Assembly (NCBI GenBank): GCA_029532415.1
Contig: JAQOTA010000071.1
Location: 1,054,001-1,118,000 of the forward strand
Origin: Marasmius tenuissimus
Lineage: Eukaryota > Basidiomycota > Agaricomycetes > Agaricales > Marasmiaceae
DNA length: 64,000 nucleotides
Direction of reading: 5' to 3'
Shown here: piece after piece, positions 22,491 to 34,331 of the stretch
Position numbering within the stretch: the first letter of the stretch is position 1
How the letters are laid out: the number at the start of each line of letters is the position of its first letter
The notes under the pieces: generated by a model
What the model was told of the DNA's origin: nothing
Database searches by the model: none
Seen by the model: the letters and a program-made list of their open reading frames with translations, nothing else
Program-made: the position numbers and the translations under genes

Positions 22491-23600
22491 TCAGAAAGCT
22501 TGCTGAGCCTTCAATCCAGGAAGAGCCCCACGGTCGTCGACCTTTGTGAGACCTCTATAGTATAGACTGTCTGTGCTAGCGGCCCGAGACAGTGAAGGCG
22601 TGTGCAAGGGGGTGTCGGCGGGTGTAGGAACTGCGGAGTCGGGATATGGACGACCGGTAGGTTGGGTGATGGAGAGGGTGACGGAGCCGTCAAGGTTTCG
22701 GGACGCGGTGACGAAGGAAAGGTCGTCAACCAAGAAGTCGGGTTCTTCCTTTTCTAGAGCAGCACGCTTGTGTGAAGTGCAGGTAGCGAGAACCATGCAG
22801 CCGGCAGCTTTGCCTGCCCGGATACCTGTCGGTGCGTCTTCGACAACGATACCTGAATAGCATCATGAATGAAGGATCCTCGGAAGAGCTCGAATAACAC
22901 TTACAGGACTCCGGTGGAGCATTGCTGAGTTTGGCACCCAAAAGATAGGGATCGGGTGCAGGCTTGCCGTTTTGAACGGATTCAGCTGTGACGAAGTTGA
23001 CCGGTGTCTTCAAACCGGCAGCAGGGAGTGCCTTGGAAGCGTAGAAATGTGTTGCTAGGCATGTGTCAGACTTGTAGCGACAAAGACTGATACGGAGGCT
23101 ACTCACAAGAAGTGCACACACTCCATCCTTGGTCGGCATCGACCCGCCCACCTTGGATGCCTGCCAGGAGGGCCTTGACTCCAGGAAGTGCAACAATACC
23201 TCCGCCTTCTGCTTTACTGGCGTTGGTGAGGATGGCCTCCTCGAAGCGTTGAACTTCCTTCTTCAGAAGCTCTTCGTCAGTGATCTTACACCACTTGCGC
23301 AACGCATCGATGGTGCGATAACCGTGAGCCGAGTGAAGGATGTCGTCAAGGTCGAGGAACTCATAACCCGTTTGCTTGAGGAGATTCCACGCGGCAGTGA
23401 CAGCAGGCGAAGAGTCGATAAGAGTGCCATCCATACTAGACAACGGGCGAGTCAGCGTGAAGCTGAGTCAAGACAGACATGAAGGCTTACTCAAAGAGGA
23501 CGGCCTTTGCGTCCACCTGAACCATCAAAGGTGGCGACGGCGGGGCAGAGGAAAGGGGAGATTCGATGGTTGTGCCAGAGAGAGAAAAGACTTTGTCCAT
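22491..23600 (-). CDS. HAD-family phosphatase, GPP-like (glycerol-3-phosphatase type)
   Basis: Four exons (23491-23600, 23107-23435, 22905-23054, 22491-22852) encode 316 residues. HAD motif I is split by the first intron: KAVLFDMDGTLIDSSP. Motif II is in VCTSSTHFY, the motif III lysine in NGKPAPDPYL, and motif IV is VVEDAPTGIRAGKAAGC. The cap region has SAHGYRTIDAL, which matches the HGWRT element of yeast GPP1/GPP2, so glycerol-3-phosphate (or a similar sugar phosphate such as 2-deoxyglucose-6-phosphate) is the likely substrate. It is cytosolic. The start at 23600 was chosen; an in-frame ATG at 23525 would drop 25 residues. The C-terminal 60 residues are S/T/P-rich and absent from yeast GPP. 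It diverges from the glycerol-3-phosphate dehydrogenase gene. Confidence 0.8.
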
Positions 23601-24296
23601 GATAATGTTTCGTAGATGTGGGGAATGAGGACCGGTGGATAAGTAGTACGGGCTCTTATACTGGAATTTTCCGTGCCAACGGAGAGGGGGGCCATGATGT
23701 TGCGTAAAGAGAGTGAAAAATTAGAGAAAAAATGAGGGTGAAAGTGGTGACGCCGGAAGTGGAGGTCCACACGCGATGGAGACATTTGTTGAGATAAAAG
23801 CTCCATCGGATAAAAGATTACAGCAGAAAGGGGCCCAAAGGAGTTGGAAGAGATAGAAACTTCCGAGAGGTGCCGGGAGTCGGCAATAGCCGCGGTATGC
23901 GAGATGAGGGGCGAAGAGCGGCGACATAGCGTCGCTGGATGACGTTCTTGCTGCGCCACCAGGCCCTGAGCAGCGCCACTCAAGCAAATGGAATTAACCG
24001 AAAAAGGCTGTAACCTTCAAACACTGATCATCGATCATGGCGTAAAAACACATCCAGAAAGATGTCTTCAGAAAAAAAAAATTCCAAAATTTTGACGTTG
24101 TATCCACCCCCGGAGTTGTAGGGGGTTGTCGGTATCCATTGGGTCCTTGGAGCCCTTGACTTTCAGTGCCGAAAATAGCGTTATCCTTGATCCACCTCGG
24201 TAATTTTGGAATCTCGGTAAACACGTTTCCGTCCCATATATTATCTCTGGAAATTTCAGTCTCCCTTAGCTTAACATCTTTCCCATCATCTTCAAC
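23601..24296. promoter_or_regulatory. Shared divergent promoter of GPP-like and GPD genes
   Basis: A 696-bp region between two divergent start codons. AGGGG pentamers, the core of the stress-response element known from yeast, occur at 23685-23689, 23829-23833, 23907-23911 and 24120-24124 on the plus strand. The right part has an A-run and a T/C-rich segment close to the GPD start. That both genes are co-regulated through this region is an inference. Confidence 0.55.
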
Positions 24297-25886
24297 ATGT
24301 CCAACTCACCTTCAACATCCCCTCCTCGTTCTCCTTCCCCAGACTCCGTATCCCTCCCTACGCCGGACAACTCACGTCCTCCGTCACCTCTTCTCCGACC
24401 GCTTCCACCTTCCACGCGTCTATCTAGCTCTCATGGCCTTCCAAACAAGCCCCCGCATCCCCTTTCAAACGCCATCAGCGGCGCCAGCATGACCTTCACC
24501 GCGTTGAGTAACTCTGCGCGAAAAAAGCGAAGTGCAGCCCTTCCCTCACCTCCAGATTCAGCATCTGCGAGTGGTCCCCCTTCACCGAAACACGCGGCCT
24601 CCGACGATGAATCAGACTCAGCACCCTCTCGCCCACCTCCAGCTCGCCGGACGTCGTCTGCAGCTATGGAGCCTTTCATCACCAAATTTGACCCGTTCCA
24701 ACCGACTGAGTTCGTTGTGGACCCCAAATCTGGTCATAAGTCTCCTGCACGACTGGAAAAGGTTGCCATCGTTGGCAGCGGCAGCTGGGGTACTGCACTC
24801 GCCCGTGTTGCTGCTATCAATGTCGCAGAGCGGGAAGGGTTCGACCCCGAAGTAAAGATGTGGGTACGAGAGCGCGAGGTCAGTATAGCTTCCTCTAGGC
24901 CTTGTATACACTCATGCTCACCTGAATCCGTTGTTTAGATCCCCGGGAAGGGACTTCTCACTGAAATAATCAACTCCACTCATCAACATGAACGATACCT
25001 CCCTTCTGTCGAACTCCCCGAGAATCTCGTTGCCGTCGGCGAGCTGAAGGAGGTCGTTCGCGGCGCCACTCTGCTCCTCATCGTCGTTCCTCACCAGTTT
25101 CTTCCTGAAGTCCTATCGGAGCTCTCTCAGCCTGGCGTCATTTCACCCAGGGCACGCGCCATTTCTGCGATCAAAGGCGTTGACGTACGCATTCGCGGTG
25201 ATACCGACGCGGACATTTACACCTTCCCGCAGGTAGTCGAGCAGGCTCTCGGTATCCCTTGCTCAGCTCTGGGAGGTGCCAACATTGCATTGGACGTTGG
25301 CAAGGGCGAGTTTTGCGAGACCACCATCGGTGTCCCGTCTTCCAAGGATGCCGCTCTCTGGCATGCCGTCTTCGACTCCCCAGCATTCCGAGTACACCCC
25401 ATCGAGGATGTCGCCGGCGTTTCGCTGAGCGGTGCGCTCAAGAATGTTGTAGCTATGGCAGCTGGTTTCGTCGACGGCATGGGCCTCGGTGGGAACACCA
25501 AGGCCGCAATCCTGAGAATCGGTCTCTTGGAAATGAGCACCTTCACCCAGGAGTTCTTCCCCGATTCCAGTCCTCTTACATTCAGCCATCACTCGGCGGG
25601 CATGGCTGACCTGATCACGACCAGCTTTGGCGGACGTAACCGCAAGTGCGCGGAGGCGTTTATCAAGAGCAGAAAGGAGTACGGCGGAGAAGGCGAAGGG
25701 AAGAGTTTCGATCAGCTCGAGAAGGAGTTGCTGAACGGGCAGAAGCTCCAGGGTGTGGCGACTGCGAAGGAGGTCTACGACTTCCTCAAAGCGAGGCATC
25801 GTCTCGAAGGGTACCCTCTCTTCGAGAAAGTATACCAGATTAGTTTCGATGGCCTCGATCCTAGAAAACTCTTTGAGGATCTGTAA
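24297..25886 (+). CDS. gpd1: NAD-dependent glycerol-3-phosphate dehydrogenase
   Basis: Two exons (24297-24878, 24939-25886) encode 509 residues. The enzyme reduces dihydroxyacetone phosphate to glycerol-3-phosphate with NADH in the cytosol, supplying glycerol as an osmolyte and the backbone of glycerolipids. Visible motifs are the NAD-binding VAIVGSGSWGTALARV (about residue 155), the catalytic-domain lysine in SAIKGVD, and LKNVVAMAAGFVDGMGLGGN with TKAAILRIG, the family signature around the substrate site. The catalytic core alone matches the usual 350-390 residues. About 125 residues of S/P-rich extension precede it, with internal in-frame methionines before TFTALSNSARKKR and before EPFITKF that could serve as later starts. 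Yeast GPD1 is induced by the HOG pathway; the AGGGG motifs upstream would fit that. Confidence 0.93.
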
Positions 25887-27743
25887 GCTGGACGCGCTTT
25901 TCTTGCTGTTTCTCTCCCACATCACCTTGAGTCCCAAGCAACTCGATACCTGTATATATAGTCCCTCTTGTTTTTTGCATCCCGTCTTGCATCCACAACT
26001 AGACACAATTCAACTCAATATGTAGTCATTACTCCATTGTATACCTCTTAGAGACTAGACTTGAGTCTTTTCATACATATGTATATCGAACATGACCTTG
26101 TTCGTAGATATACTGTTAATTAAAATCTGGAACTAATAGGGAGCCGAAGTCTCTCACCTATTAATCGGGTTTTCACAGCTTCGCTGTTCGATACTTGGAA
26201 CTTGGTCCGCATAATGTGTTTGGCCTAGTTGAGCTGAGTCTCGGGCTGGTTTTGGGACCGAAGGCGACACCCTCGATCTTTCTCAATCGGCTTCAAGGAT
26301 CAAGAAGGTTCCGCGGGCTTTCGCATTGTGCCTGAGAATGGACGGATATGTGGCGATGCCTTAGGTTGGTTTGCCTCCTGAAAACGAGCTTCCTTGGCCC
26401 GACGGTGTAAACTTCATCGATGAGCACCGCAAATTCAGTACCACCCTGTGTGCCGCTCAGTGCCGGAGGAGCTATCGTAGGCTGTCGTTGACTCTCGTAT
26501 GGATTTGTGGACCCCTGTCTGATTCTAGATTCTGCACATTGGCATTACATAGACCCGTCTCAACCGAAGAATTCATATCAGAGTTCAAAACTCGAATGGA
26601 AGGAGGAGCGACACTGGCAGTATTTTGACTGGCTCGGTCTTGGTATTCTGATTGCAAATAGCTGCTCCAGAGGGTGGGAACGTTTGTTTTCCGGTTGCAT
26701 GCCAGTTGCTATCCTCCGATCTCTTCGTCGCCTTGTTTGCCGAGTTTCGAACCGGAATGCTTCACGAGAAATGCTCCAGACCACGATCCGGCATGTCTGT
26801 CAAAGATGGAGGCCGATAGGCCAGAGTAGATACAGGTAGATACGTCTCGTTGAGCCTTCATTCTCATCCGTAATTTTGTACAAAAGATACGCACTTTCAT
26901 AACTTCGATCCGTAACATGTTTCCGAGACTCCGTATAGATGAATGCTCCAACGCGTATTCCAGCCGTCCATATTGTGCCTTTGAACGCGTATCTTTTCTG
27001 TAATGAAACTTGCGCCGATGCCGTAGCTCTTTGACTTGTTATCTCTCCACCCTCACGAAATTTAGCCCAGCTTCCATGTCGGCAACCTCAAGGTGAGGCT
27101 CATGGCGTAGCTACTACATACAAATCGCCTCGTTCTCCACGGTTCGAGATATCCAGACTCCACATGCCTTACACTCTTCCAGCGTGTCGAGTCGTCCGTC
27201 TGTTGGAGTAAAAGGCCGCTTTATGTTTCGTTGCTTGGCTTGTGTAAGACGGAGTTCTGAATCTTCGACAGGTCGAAGGTTATGAGAAGAGTCTGAGCTT
27301 TGGGCGCTTCTCTCACTGGTGACCGGTAACCGGCAAAATTAGGCGGAACGTCGACGAGCAGCCAATCACGATTTGCGTAATCCTTGTCATTGAACGGCGA
27401 CTTCGAGGACAGTCTGAGTGTAGATCGTGCGTACATTTCGCTGCCTTTTGCTGCCCACGATCAATATCACAGAAGACCACACGAACATATGAGGCGGCCT
27501 CACGATATCCATGCTTGACACGGCACTCAACTTTGATAAAACTTCGGAGGAAGCTTTTTATATCCAGGTTTAGGTGTCGATCTGCCACTCAGGCTATGTC
27601 CTTCGATCAATGCCCTGCGACGACCACCAAGCACTTCACCGACACGTCATGCATCATGTTCCGGGCGATGCTCAGAACAAGCGTAAGGGTGGCGGGGAAG
27701 CTGGTAGTCACACGAGAATATATGATACTAGTAAACGGTATCG
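25887..27743. other. Long intergenic region, no supportable gene
   Basis: About 1.86 kb between convergent genes. It holds 3' UTRs and otherwise short frames with no motif I recognise. One minus-strand stretch (27313-27588) has somewhat coding-like composition but no start codon or flanking exons I can join. It may be a decayed gene or transposon remnant. Confidence 0.4.
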
Positions 27744-30319
27744 CTAAGGATTGCCAGACGTGCAGGGGTCCCCTGTCCTCATTAACGACACGACCTGTGC
27801 TTTAAGAGCCTCCGCTTCGGCAGCGTAGCACTGTGGGCACGTCTAGAAGGACAAATCAATAGTCAGTCTCGATGGACAGAATGATCCGTAAAATCAGGTC
27901 GATATGTAAACATACCTCAAGCCACTCCAACAACTTCGTTCGACGTTGCTCGACCTCACCAAGCGGTATTCCAACGCATAAGTCATCTGTAGGGAGCGAG
28001 AACAAGATCCGACATTGAGCCAATGACTCGGCACTAAAAGCACAATGCTGGAGGAGTGAAGAATCCACCAGGCCCTTGAATATGTCGTTCCTCACGGGTC
28101 CATCAATAGAATCTGAGTGATAGTATAGAGTCCTTGATACGAGAGCTTTCAATGCTCGCAGACAAGCTGCTACGTAACGTTTATGAGAGTGGGATGACGA
28201 TAGAGAGTCCCCGTCCGGGTCACAATGGCAATCTGTGGCCCTAAACGTGAACGAGCTTGGGGGGTTCTTCAAAATCTTCCTGAAGGTCGGGGAATCCCAG
28301 CAATTGTAACCGTTGAGTATGAGGACCACCGCAGTTTCGAGATAGTCCAAGTCAGTGCTGTCCTCTGATGCTTCTCGCCCTAACCGATCACTCGACAATT
28401 CGATGTGAAAACCTTTCGGTCGATTTTTGAAACGGTCAATGATACGAGGATACAAGTCGCAAGCCTGGTTGAAATGTAACTGAGCGCTGCAACCCAGGAC
28501 ATCTAGACCAGAAGTTTGACGTACACTCGACCTTTGCAACCATGACACCAAGCCTCTGAAGACTTCCTCCCAATCCAGGTATCCTTTGGTCAGACCACCC
28601 AGACGTAGAAGCTCTATCTCCGGCCACCGGCACAGAAAGACGGCGCTGGCCTCCAACTTGTGAAGATCCGCCAGGAGTTCCTGACTTGGCTGGGAGAGAC
28701 TCATGCAAAAAGGAATACATCTGGCATATAGCGGTCGGCGCTTGGGCTCGAACAATTGGAGGAAGCTGCGGGACGGGGTTGAGAGTTAGCTAACAGGAAT
28801 GCAGGATCGATATATCTTCTACCTGTACCGTCTGAGTCTCTCGGCTGAGAGGGCTTGTAGCCACCGCCGCGCGAGAGTTTGAGTTTGAGCCGGTCGATCA
28901 ATGAAGAAGGCCCCAGCACGAGACCGGTCGAAGAGGCATTCTACGAAGGAAGTATGAAAAACCCTGATTTCGTCCCAGCTATCGTGGATGTCAAGGACGG
29001 AGTGCATCCCACGCAGCGTCAGGTCCACTTCCCCTGGAGTCAAGTCCAGCACAATTTCGACGATTTCAGGAGAAGGTGGCAGATAGGGAGGGAGGATAAG
29101 GATTGCAGCAAGCACTGAGAGCAGTTTCTCGCGATTAGGATTTACGGAAAGAATAACGTGGTACAAGCGATCGAGCTCGGGGAAGGGTGAATTCGATGCC
29201 TGATCTTCGGGGTCGTAGTCGAGAATAATGCGAAGCTGATCCATGGGATTGGAATAAGCAAGCGTAACAAATTTCACGGCGGTGGCGGCGTAGGCAAATT
29301 GGCCAGAAGCCATTCGCACAAGCTGCTTCAGCTCCCAATCCGATGGCCAGGGAGATGGAAAACGGAGTCGACAGTACTTGGGGGTGGTGCGAATGATCTG
29401 GAACCCATGGCGGAAATACTGCTCTATATCCCGGTTCGCGTCGTTCAAATTCAGAAAGATGCGTTTGGTTAGTCGACCGAGATCCTCCCGACCAAAGGCT
29501 TCCCGAATCCATGCTTCCGGACGACTGCAGATAAAGAATTTCAGAGGAGGGCCACTCCAAGGTGACTTTTCGAGGTAGGGAGACAAAATAGTCGATAGAA
29601 CGCGCATTTGTGTGTCCTCATCGCCACATTCGTCGAGGCCATCTATAACGATCAAGTTCGGAGCCTTTCGTGCCGAGTCCACCTCCGATTGTTTCATCTG
29701 GAGATATGGGTCTAAGACAAGCTCTTGGAACTGGTCTTCCAAGTTGATGTCCAGGATCGTTGGACGCTCGCCGATTTTCTGATTGATGGAGGCCCGGAGA
29801 GAGGGTATATTTTCTATGAGGCCAAGCGCGATCGTCGGCACAAGGGCATGGGGATTGTTTCGCTTGGGGTCTGATCTAAAGAAGAAGAAAGACGCTACAA
29901 GTCCATCTTTTTCGCAAGATTTGGCAACAGTCATCGCGATGGCCGACTTGCCAACGCCTGCTGAACCGGAAAGCCAACAGATCGGAAGTGACAGGTCCCC
30001 AGAGAGTCTCCATTCACGAATATTCTGGAGAGCCTTCACACGAGTCCCTTCTAGGCACTTCCCTCGGGCGAACTGATGTTCTGAGGTGTGAGAAGCTCCC
30101 ACACCTGCGACTGCGACATATAGAGCTTTCAAGTGCGCTACGCAACAGAATCAGTCGGGTTAAGTACTCCGGAACGATATAATTATGATTGAACGCACGG
30201 TAGGAGTCCGTTGTGGTGAAATTCTGTACAAGATCGCGCCCTATGTTGTTAACGTTGAGATTGCCTGTCCCAGTGTTGACATTGCGATCTCTGCCAGTGC
30301 AGTGAACATTCTGGGCCAT
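27744..30319 (-). CDS. NACHT-domain STAND NTPase (fungal NLR-like)
   Basis: Four exons (30199-30319, 28823-30125, 27916-28765, 27744-27842) encode 790 residues. After a short N-terminus the linker HTSEHQFARGKCLEGTR leads into the NTPase: Walker A GSAGVGKSAIA at about residue 94, Walker B LIVIDGLDECGDED near residue 210, and FICSRPEAWIREAF (sensor 1 region). The remainder is helical, as is usual for fungal NACHT proteins; I see no WD40, ankyrin or TPR repeats, so the sensor region is uncharacterised. STAND proteins are ligand-triggered switches used in fungal incompatibility and defence. The first 40 residues are N/G/T-rich with two GRD motifs about 20 residues apart (TGRDRNVN and NIGRDLVQN) and contain no recognised effector domain. 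The last exon is short and less certain. Confidence 0.85.
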
Positions 30320-30800
30320 GGTCGCCAAGTGATAGATTGACGTATGTCACTGCGATCAAGACCAAATCACTCGCGACGCAGAGAGCCTCGGGAAGAGAAA
30401 TTTCAAAGAGGGAGGAGCTGGTAGTCAATGTCGCCGTAAGAAGAGGGTGGTATTGGGATGGTTTGTTACTGCTGTGTGAATCACACGGACTTGACACCTC
30501 TATCGTTATGCCCATCACATGTTTCTTGTCACCGTTCAATAAGCTTCGTTACAATAAGAGTTCGATAGTGACTTGGAAGTTCGGAGGGAAATGGACAGAG
30601 TATTGTGAGTTGTGGACTTCAAATTCACATGGATGATGGTGTAAGGCGAGAGCCACAGAAATTGCCCGGACCGGTCGCCGAAGCAGCTTCTCTCGCAACC
30701 ACCACGTCGTTCTGTCCGAACGACCCAGAACCACTCTACATTCAATCTGGTGTATTACAACTAGTAATAAAGATAGGATCGGTCTACAGACACACCAAGA
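30320..30800. other. Intergenic region upstream of the NACHT gene
   Basis: About 480 bases carrying the NACHT promoter and the 3' end of the phosphatase transcript. Nothing else supportable. Confidence 0.4.
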
Positions 30801-32338
30801 TCAAAAGCCAGAGAAATCTCCAACAACCTCTCTCTCATCTACAGTGATAATCTCTTGTCTATCGACATAAAGCGCGCTCACGACCTCTTTTTCTAACCAT
30901 CTCTGCCCTCCGTCTTCGTCCTCGTCGTTTTTCTCAAGGGGTGTCAGGGTATAGTGAATCGACAGTGCGGAAAGCGCCCCTCCGTATGCGTGTGAAATAC
31001 CTATAGAAGGTGGAGTTCAGTACTAACGCAACAATTCCAATGAAAGCAGAAGGACTTACCAGTATCTATGATAATAATCTTTCCACCACATCTCGAGACG
31101 ATGTTCTACGGATTCGTGAGATTTTGAGCCGGACAAAGGAAGCGGTGATAACGTACATGGAAATCGGGAGTATGTCCCATAACCATCCTTCTCGTCCCAG
31201 TCTTCTTCAGAACCTGCTCGACGTCGTGGCAGACTTTCTCGTCGGTGTCCAATGCCCAGCCACGATACCACAGAGGACCGTTGGCGTCATAGAGAGCTGC
31301 TTCTTCAGCAGTTGTGCCTATAGAAAGGACATGGGTGTCAGGAGAGTAGTTTCCCGGCGTGTAAGTTGTGAGTAAGACGCACTTGGAGGGAGCCCAGGGT
31401 ACGGATTCGGCGGGTGAGGAGGCGGCTGCACTCTTCTCTGTAATTTCCTCAACAAGGTCGTTCCGAGTTCGTTGATCTTGGTTGGGAAGGGCGTAAGTTG
31501 ACCGTACGTGGGAGATAGACCACCGTGGACAAAAGAGATTGCCGAATGAGATAGCGGGGTGGCCTCTTCTTCCTGTTCGTCGTCTCCGTCCTTGGTGAAC
31601 AAGTGTGGGGGCGGGTATGGCGTATTAGGTTCCCCGAGAGACGGGTGCAGCGGGAGACGAGACGCGACAGTGTAATTGGCTGCCCACGAACGTCCGATAC
31701 GACCCGTAGCCAGCATCTTCTGGCGAGCAGCTGTGGAACCGAACGTTTCGATTTCAGAGGGGTAGACATAACGCCAGTCGCCTTGGATTTATTTCTAGTG
31801 AGCATCAGCTTTCGGAAAAGAGAGTTTAGACAGACTCACCAATCGCATTCATCCACTCATGATTACCCAAATGGCTCATCACGACACCTCCCGTTCTGGG
31901 AGCTTGTTCTCTCAGTTTGTCCATCAGCGCAAATAGTTTGATCGTATCATCTCCTCTGTCGATGATATCCCCTGTCTGGACGAAGTAGTCTACATTCCCA
32001 GTCCAGTTTCCATAGTCATCAACCACCCCAGAGAACTGTAACACCCGCATGGCATTGGGAAAGTCCCCGTGGAGGTCACCGACAGCAACGATGTGTCGGG
32101 TGTATGGTTTGAGTTTAGATGAGGGGGTTGTATGGGCAAGTGTCTCTTTTCCGCGTCCTTGGGTATACTGAGAAACGAGTTGCTCGATTGCAGAGTGTCG
32201 CGTCAGTCCGTTGAGGTAGGTCGAGACAGTGCGGAGGTGGAGGTCGAGATGGAGTTCATGGTGAAGGTCGAAGAAGTAGACAGACACTAGGACAAGAGGT
32301 AGAAGACTAAAGATCAGAAGACGGGGAGGAAGAGACAT
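30801..32338 (-). CDS. Membrane-anchored calcineurin-like metallophosphoesterase
   Basis: Five exons (31840-32338, 31383-31781, 31157-31317, 31060-31105, 30801-31000) encode 434 residues. The start MSLPPRLLIFSLLPLVLVSV is a signal anchor, so the catalytic part should face the secretory lumen or outside. All metal-binding blocks of the PPP/metallophosphatase fold are visible: VGDLHGDF, TGDIIDRGDD, LGNHEWMN, MVMGHTPDFH and, across an intron, IDTGISHAYGG. It resembles the Shewanella-like (SLP) protein phosphatases found in fungi and plants. Most C-terminal splice sites are required to recover the last two motifs; straight reading loses them. The substrate is unknown; SLP enzymes are thought to act on phosphoproteins. 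Confidence 0.85.
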
Positions 32339-32638
32339 GTCCTCTACCTTCGGACGACGTGGACGGTGAGGAAAGGCAAGCAAGCACTTTGGCGCAGACG
32401 TGCCAGCAAATCCTGTTGGACCGACACAGCACACGTTCGGCAGGCATTTTCTGGGAAATTGCCGCCCGAGTTCAAACTTTTACTCGAACTTCAACCAAGT
32501 TTACAGTCGTAAGCGGCACGGTATTTAAAGAGTGTATACATGTAGAATAGAGGTATAAGACGAAAGTATCGTACAGAAGAACACAGAAACCCAAAACCGT
32601 TCCGAAAATATGAGATGACCGAAGCTAACAAACGGTAA

Positions 32639-33851
32639 TTAGAACCAAGACCTCCTCTTAGTGGTCGAACGAGTCAGCTCTCCAATCTTGACTGCCCTTT
32701 CCCTCTCGTCAACACCATACGTCTGTCTCAACGCCTCAACTTCCTGGCTCTTCTCTTGCATCTTCGTGGTCGCCTCGACCGCAGCGTTCCTCGCAATCTC
32801 CAGATTCTCTTGCTCAGCGTTCATCAGCGCTTGCGCAGTTTCAAACTTGGTTCGAGCGGCGAGGTAGGCTTCCTCGGCTTTCGTGAATGCTGTGACGGAT
32901 TTGGTGTGCTGGGTATGCGCTTTAGCCTCACGCTGGATAACGATGAAGAGATAATCAGTCATCGGACAAGGGGCAGAACCGAGCAACAGTGTAACGTACC
33001 TTGACTGCAGCCTGCTGAATCTTCTGTAGTTCTGCGAGCTCAGCGATAGCAACGCCCATCGCCTGTTTCTCGACCCTTCCTTCTTGCTTGATAATTCTCG
33101 AGAGCTTCTTCCCATCCTTGGCTGTTCGAACGCGCATATAAGCGTCCGTTGATCCCCAAAGTGCATTCAGGTAAAACTCACCCTCAATCTTTTCAATCTT
33201 CGACTTTTGCTTCTTGTTCAACGATGAATCAGCCGTAGCATGCCTCTTATGCAAAGTCTCGTCCGCAATGGCCGTCGACCCTGGGCCCGTAGTACCCGCT
33301 CCGTTGATGAACGTAGATCCATCAATAGGCTTGCCGTCTACGTTGGTAAACTGGCTCCTCTTGGACACCGAGCGGGTGCTAGCAGCTCCCGTAGACTTGT
33401 TTCGGTGAAGAGAAGTAGCTGAGGCAGAAGCTCGAGAGGATATGGAGGCAGGTCTCTTTTTACGAAGGACGGAGGAAGAGCGAACTGGCTTGCCGGATGA
33501 GTCCTTCGGAGAGGTGGCAGACTTGGGTGGAATGTCCTCGGCGGGAAGCCATCCTTCTGAACCATTGGGATGAGCAGTGATTCGCTCCTCGTCATTGATA
33601 GGCGATTCAAGAACTTCGACATCGTCGTGATAAGTGCCGTTGACGCCGTTCCCATTGACCGGAACAGGCTTGGGAATGGTGGCAGCAGCGACGGTGGGCT
33701 CTCTGGTCAAGTCGGCTACTGGATCAGAGCCATCTGGCTTGAGGATTGGTTGGTCCAGGTCTTGCTTTTCGGATTGCATGTGGAAATTGGCAATGGGAGC
33801 GTCGAAATATATAGACTTTTCACTGGCTGGTGTAGGTCGAGCGGAGGTCAT
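32639..33851 (-). CDS. Coiled-coil protein resembling fungal 'DNA-binding protein Ncp1' annotations
   Basis: Two exons (33000-33851, 32639-32932) encode 381 residues starting MTSARPTPASEKSIYFDAP. The first 210 residues are disordered and S/T/P-rich with a basic segment (VLRKKRPASISSRASASAT). From KKQKSKIEKIEGEFYLNALW to the end it is charged and helical, with a long probable coiled coil (EEAYLAARTKFETAQALMN and beyond). The C-terminal pattern is conserved-looking and reminds me of basidiomycete proteins annotated as DNA-binding protein Ncp1, but this is a memory-based resemblance and not a domain call. It may be a structural or nucleic-acid-associated protein. The intron is in phase. Confidence 0.7.
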
Positions 33852-34331
33852 GGAGGGTGTTGAACGAAATGTCGGCTGTTTTGTGCGTGGTAGTGCTATT
33901 TACATATTTACATTTCGCGTGACGTCATACCCCACCTGACATCTTCAATTACTTCCATCCATGATCCCTACGATCTTAAGGCTTAGGCAGGTTGAACGTT
34001 TTAGCAGGAAGATTGTGCACTGTTCGGACCAAGTTTTCGCATGCAGGTCCTGCTGAATAGGATAGATTCGCCGAACGACGCTACCGGAGTTATACATCAG
34101 AGAAGTCAGTGAGCAGGGATGCATTGATGCCACATCGAGTCATCACCCCAAGGTCGCCACCTTCAGCCCGGAGTGCTCCTACAATCGTCGATCGCTGACA
34201 GCGAGACAAACAGCGTTCGTCATGACTTATAGTTGCCGAGACACGATCCCTCCGACTCGGTCTCAGAGCGCAGAGGGTATCATTATCCATCCAAGGAGGC
34301 ACAGGAGGTCCAAGCTCTTCGAGAATCGACC
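33852..34331. other. Intergenic region
   Basis: About 480 bases between the 3' end of the kinase gene and the start of the coiled-coil gene, both on the minus strand. It should contain the promoter of the latter. No further feature. Confidence 0.4.

Noticed and set aside
26371..26839. Overlapping plus-strand frames after the GPD gene
   Set aside because: Short, without motif, and not joinable by introns into anything recognisable.
27313..27588. Minus-strand stretch with coding-like composition between GPD and the NACHT gene
   Set aside because: No start codon, no acceptable splice partners and no known motif; best left as unassigned.
31603..31941. Plus-strand frames opposite the metallophosphoesterase gene
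   Set aside because: They mirror the coding strand of a well-supported gene and contain no motifs.
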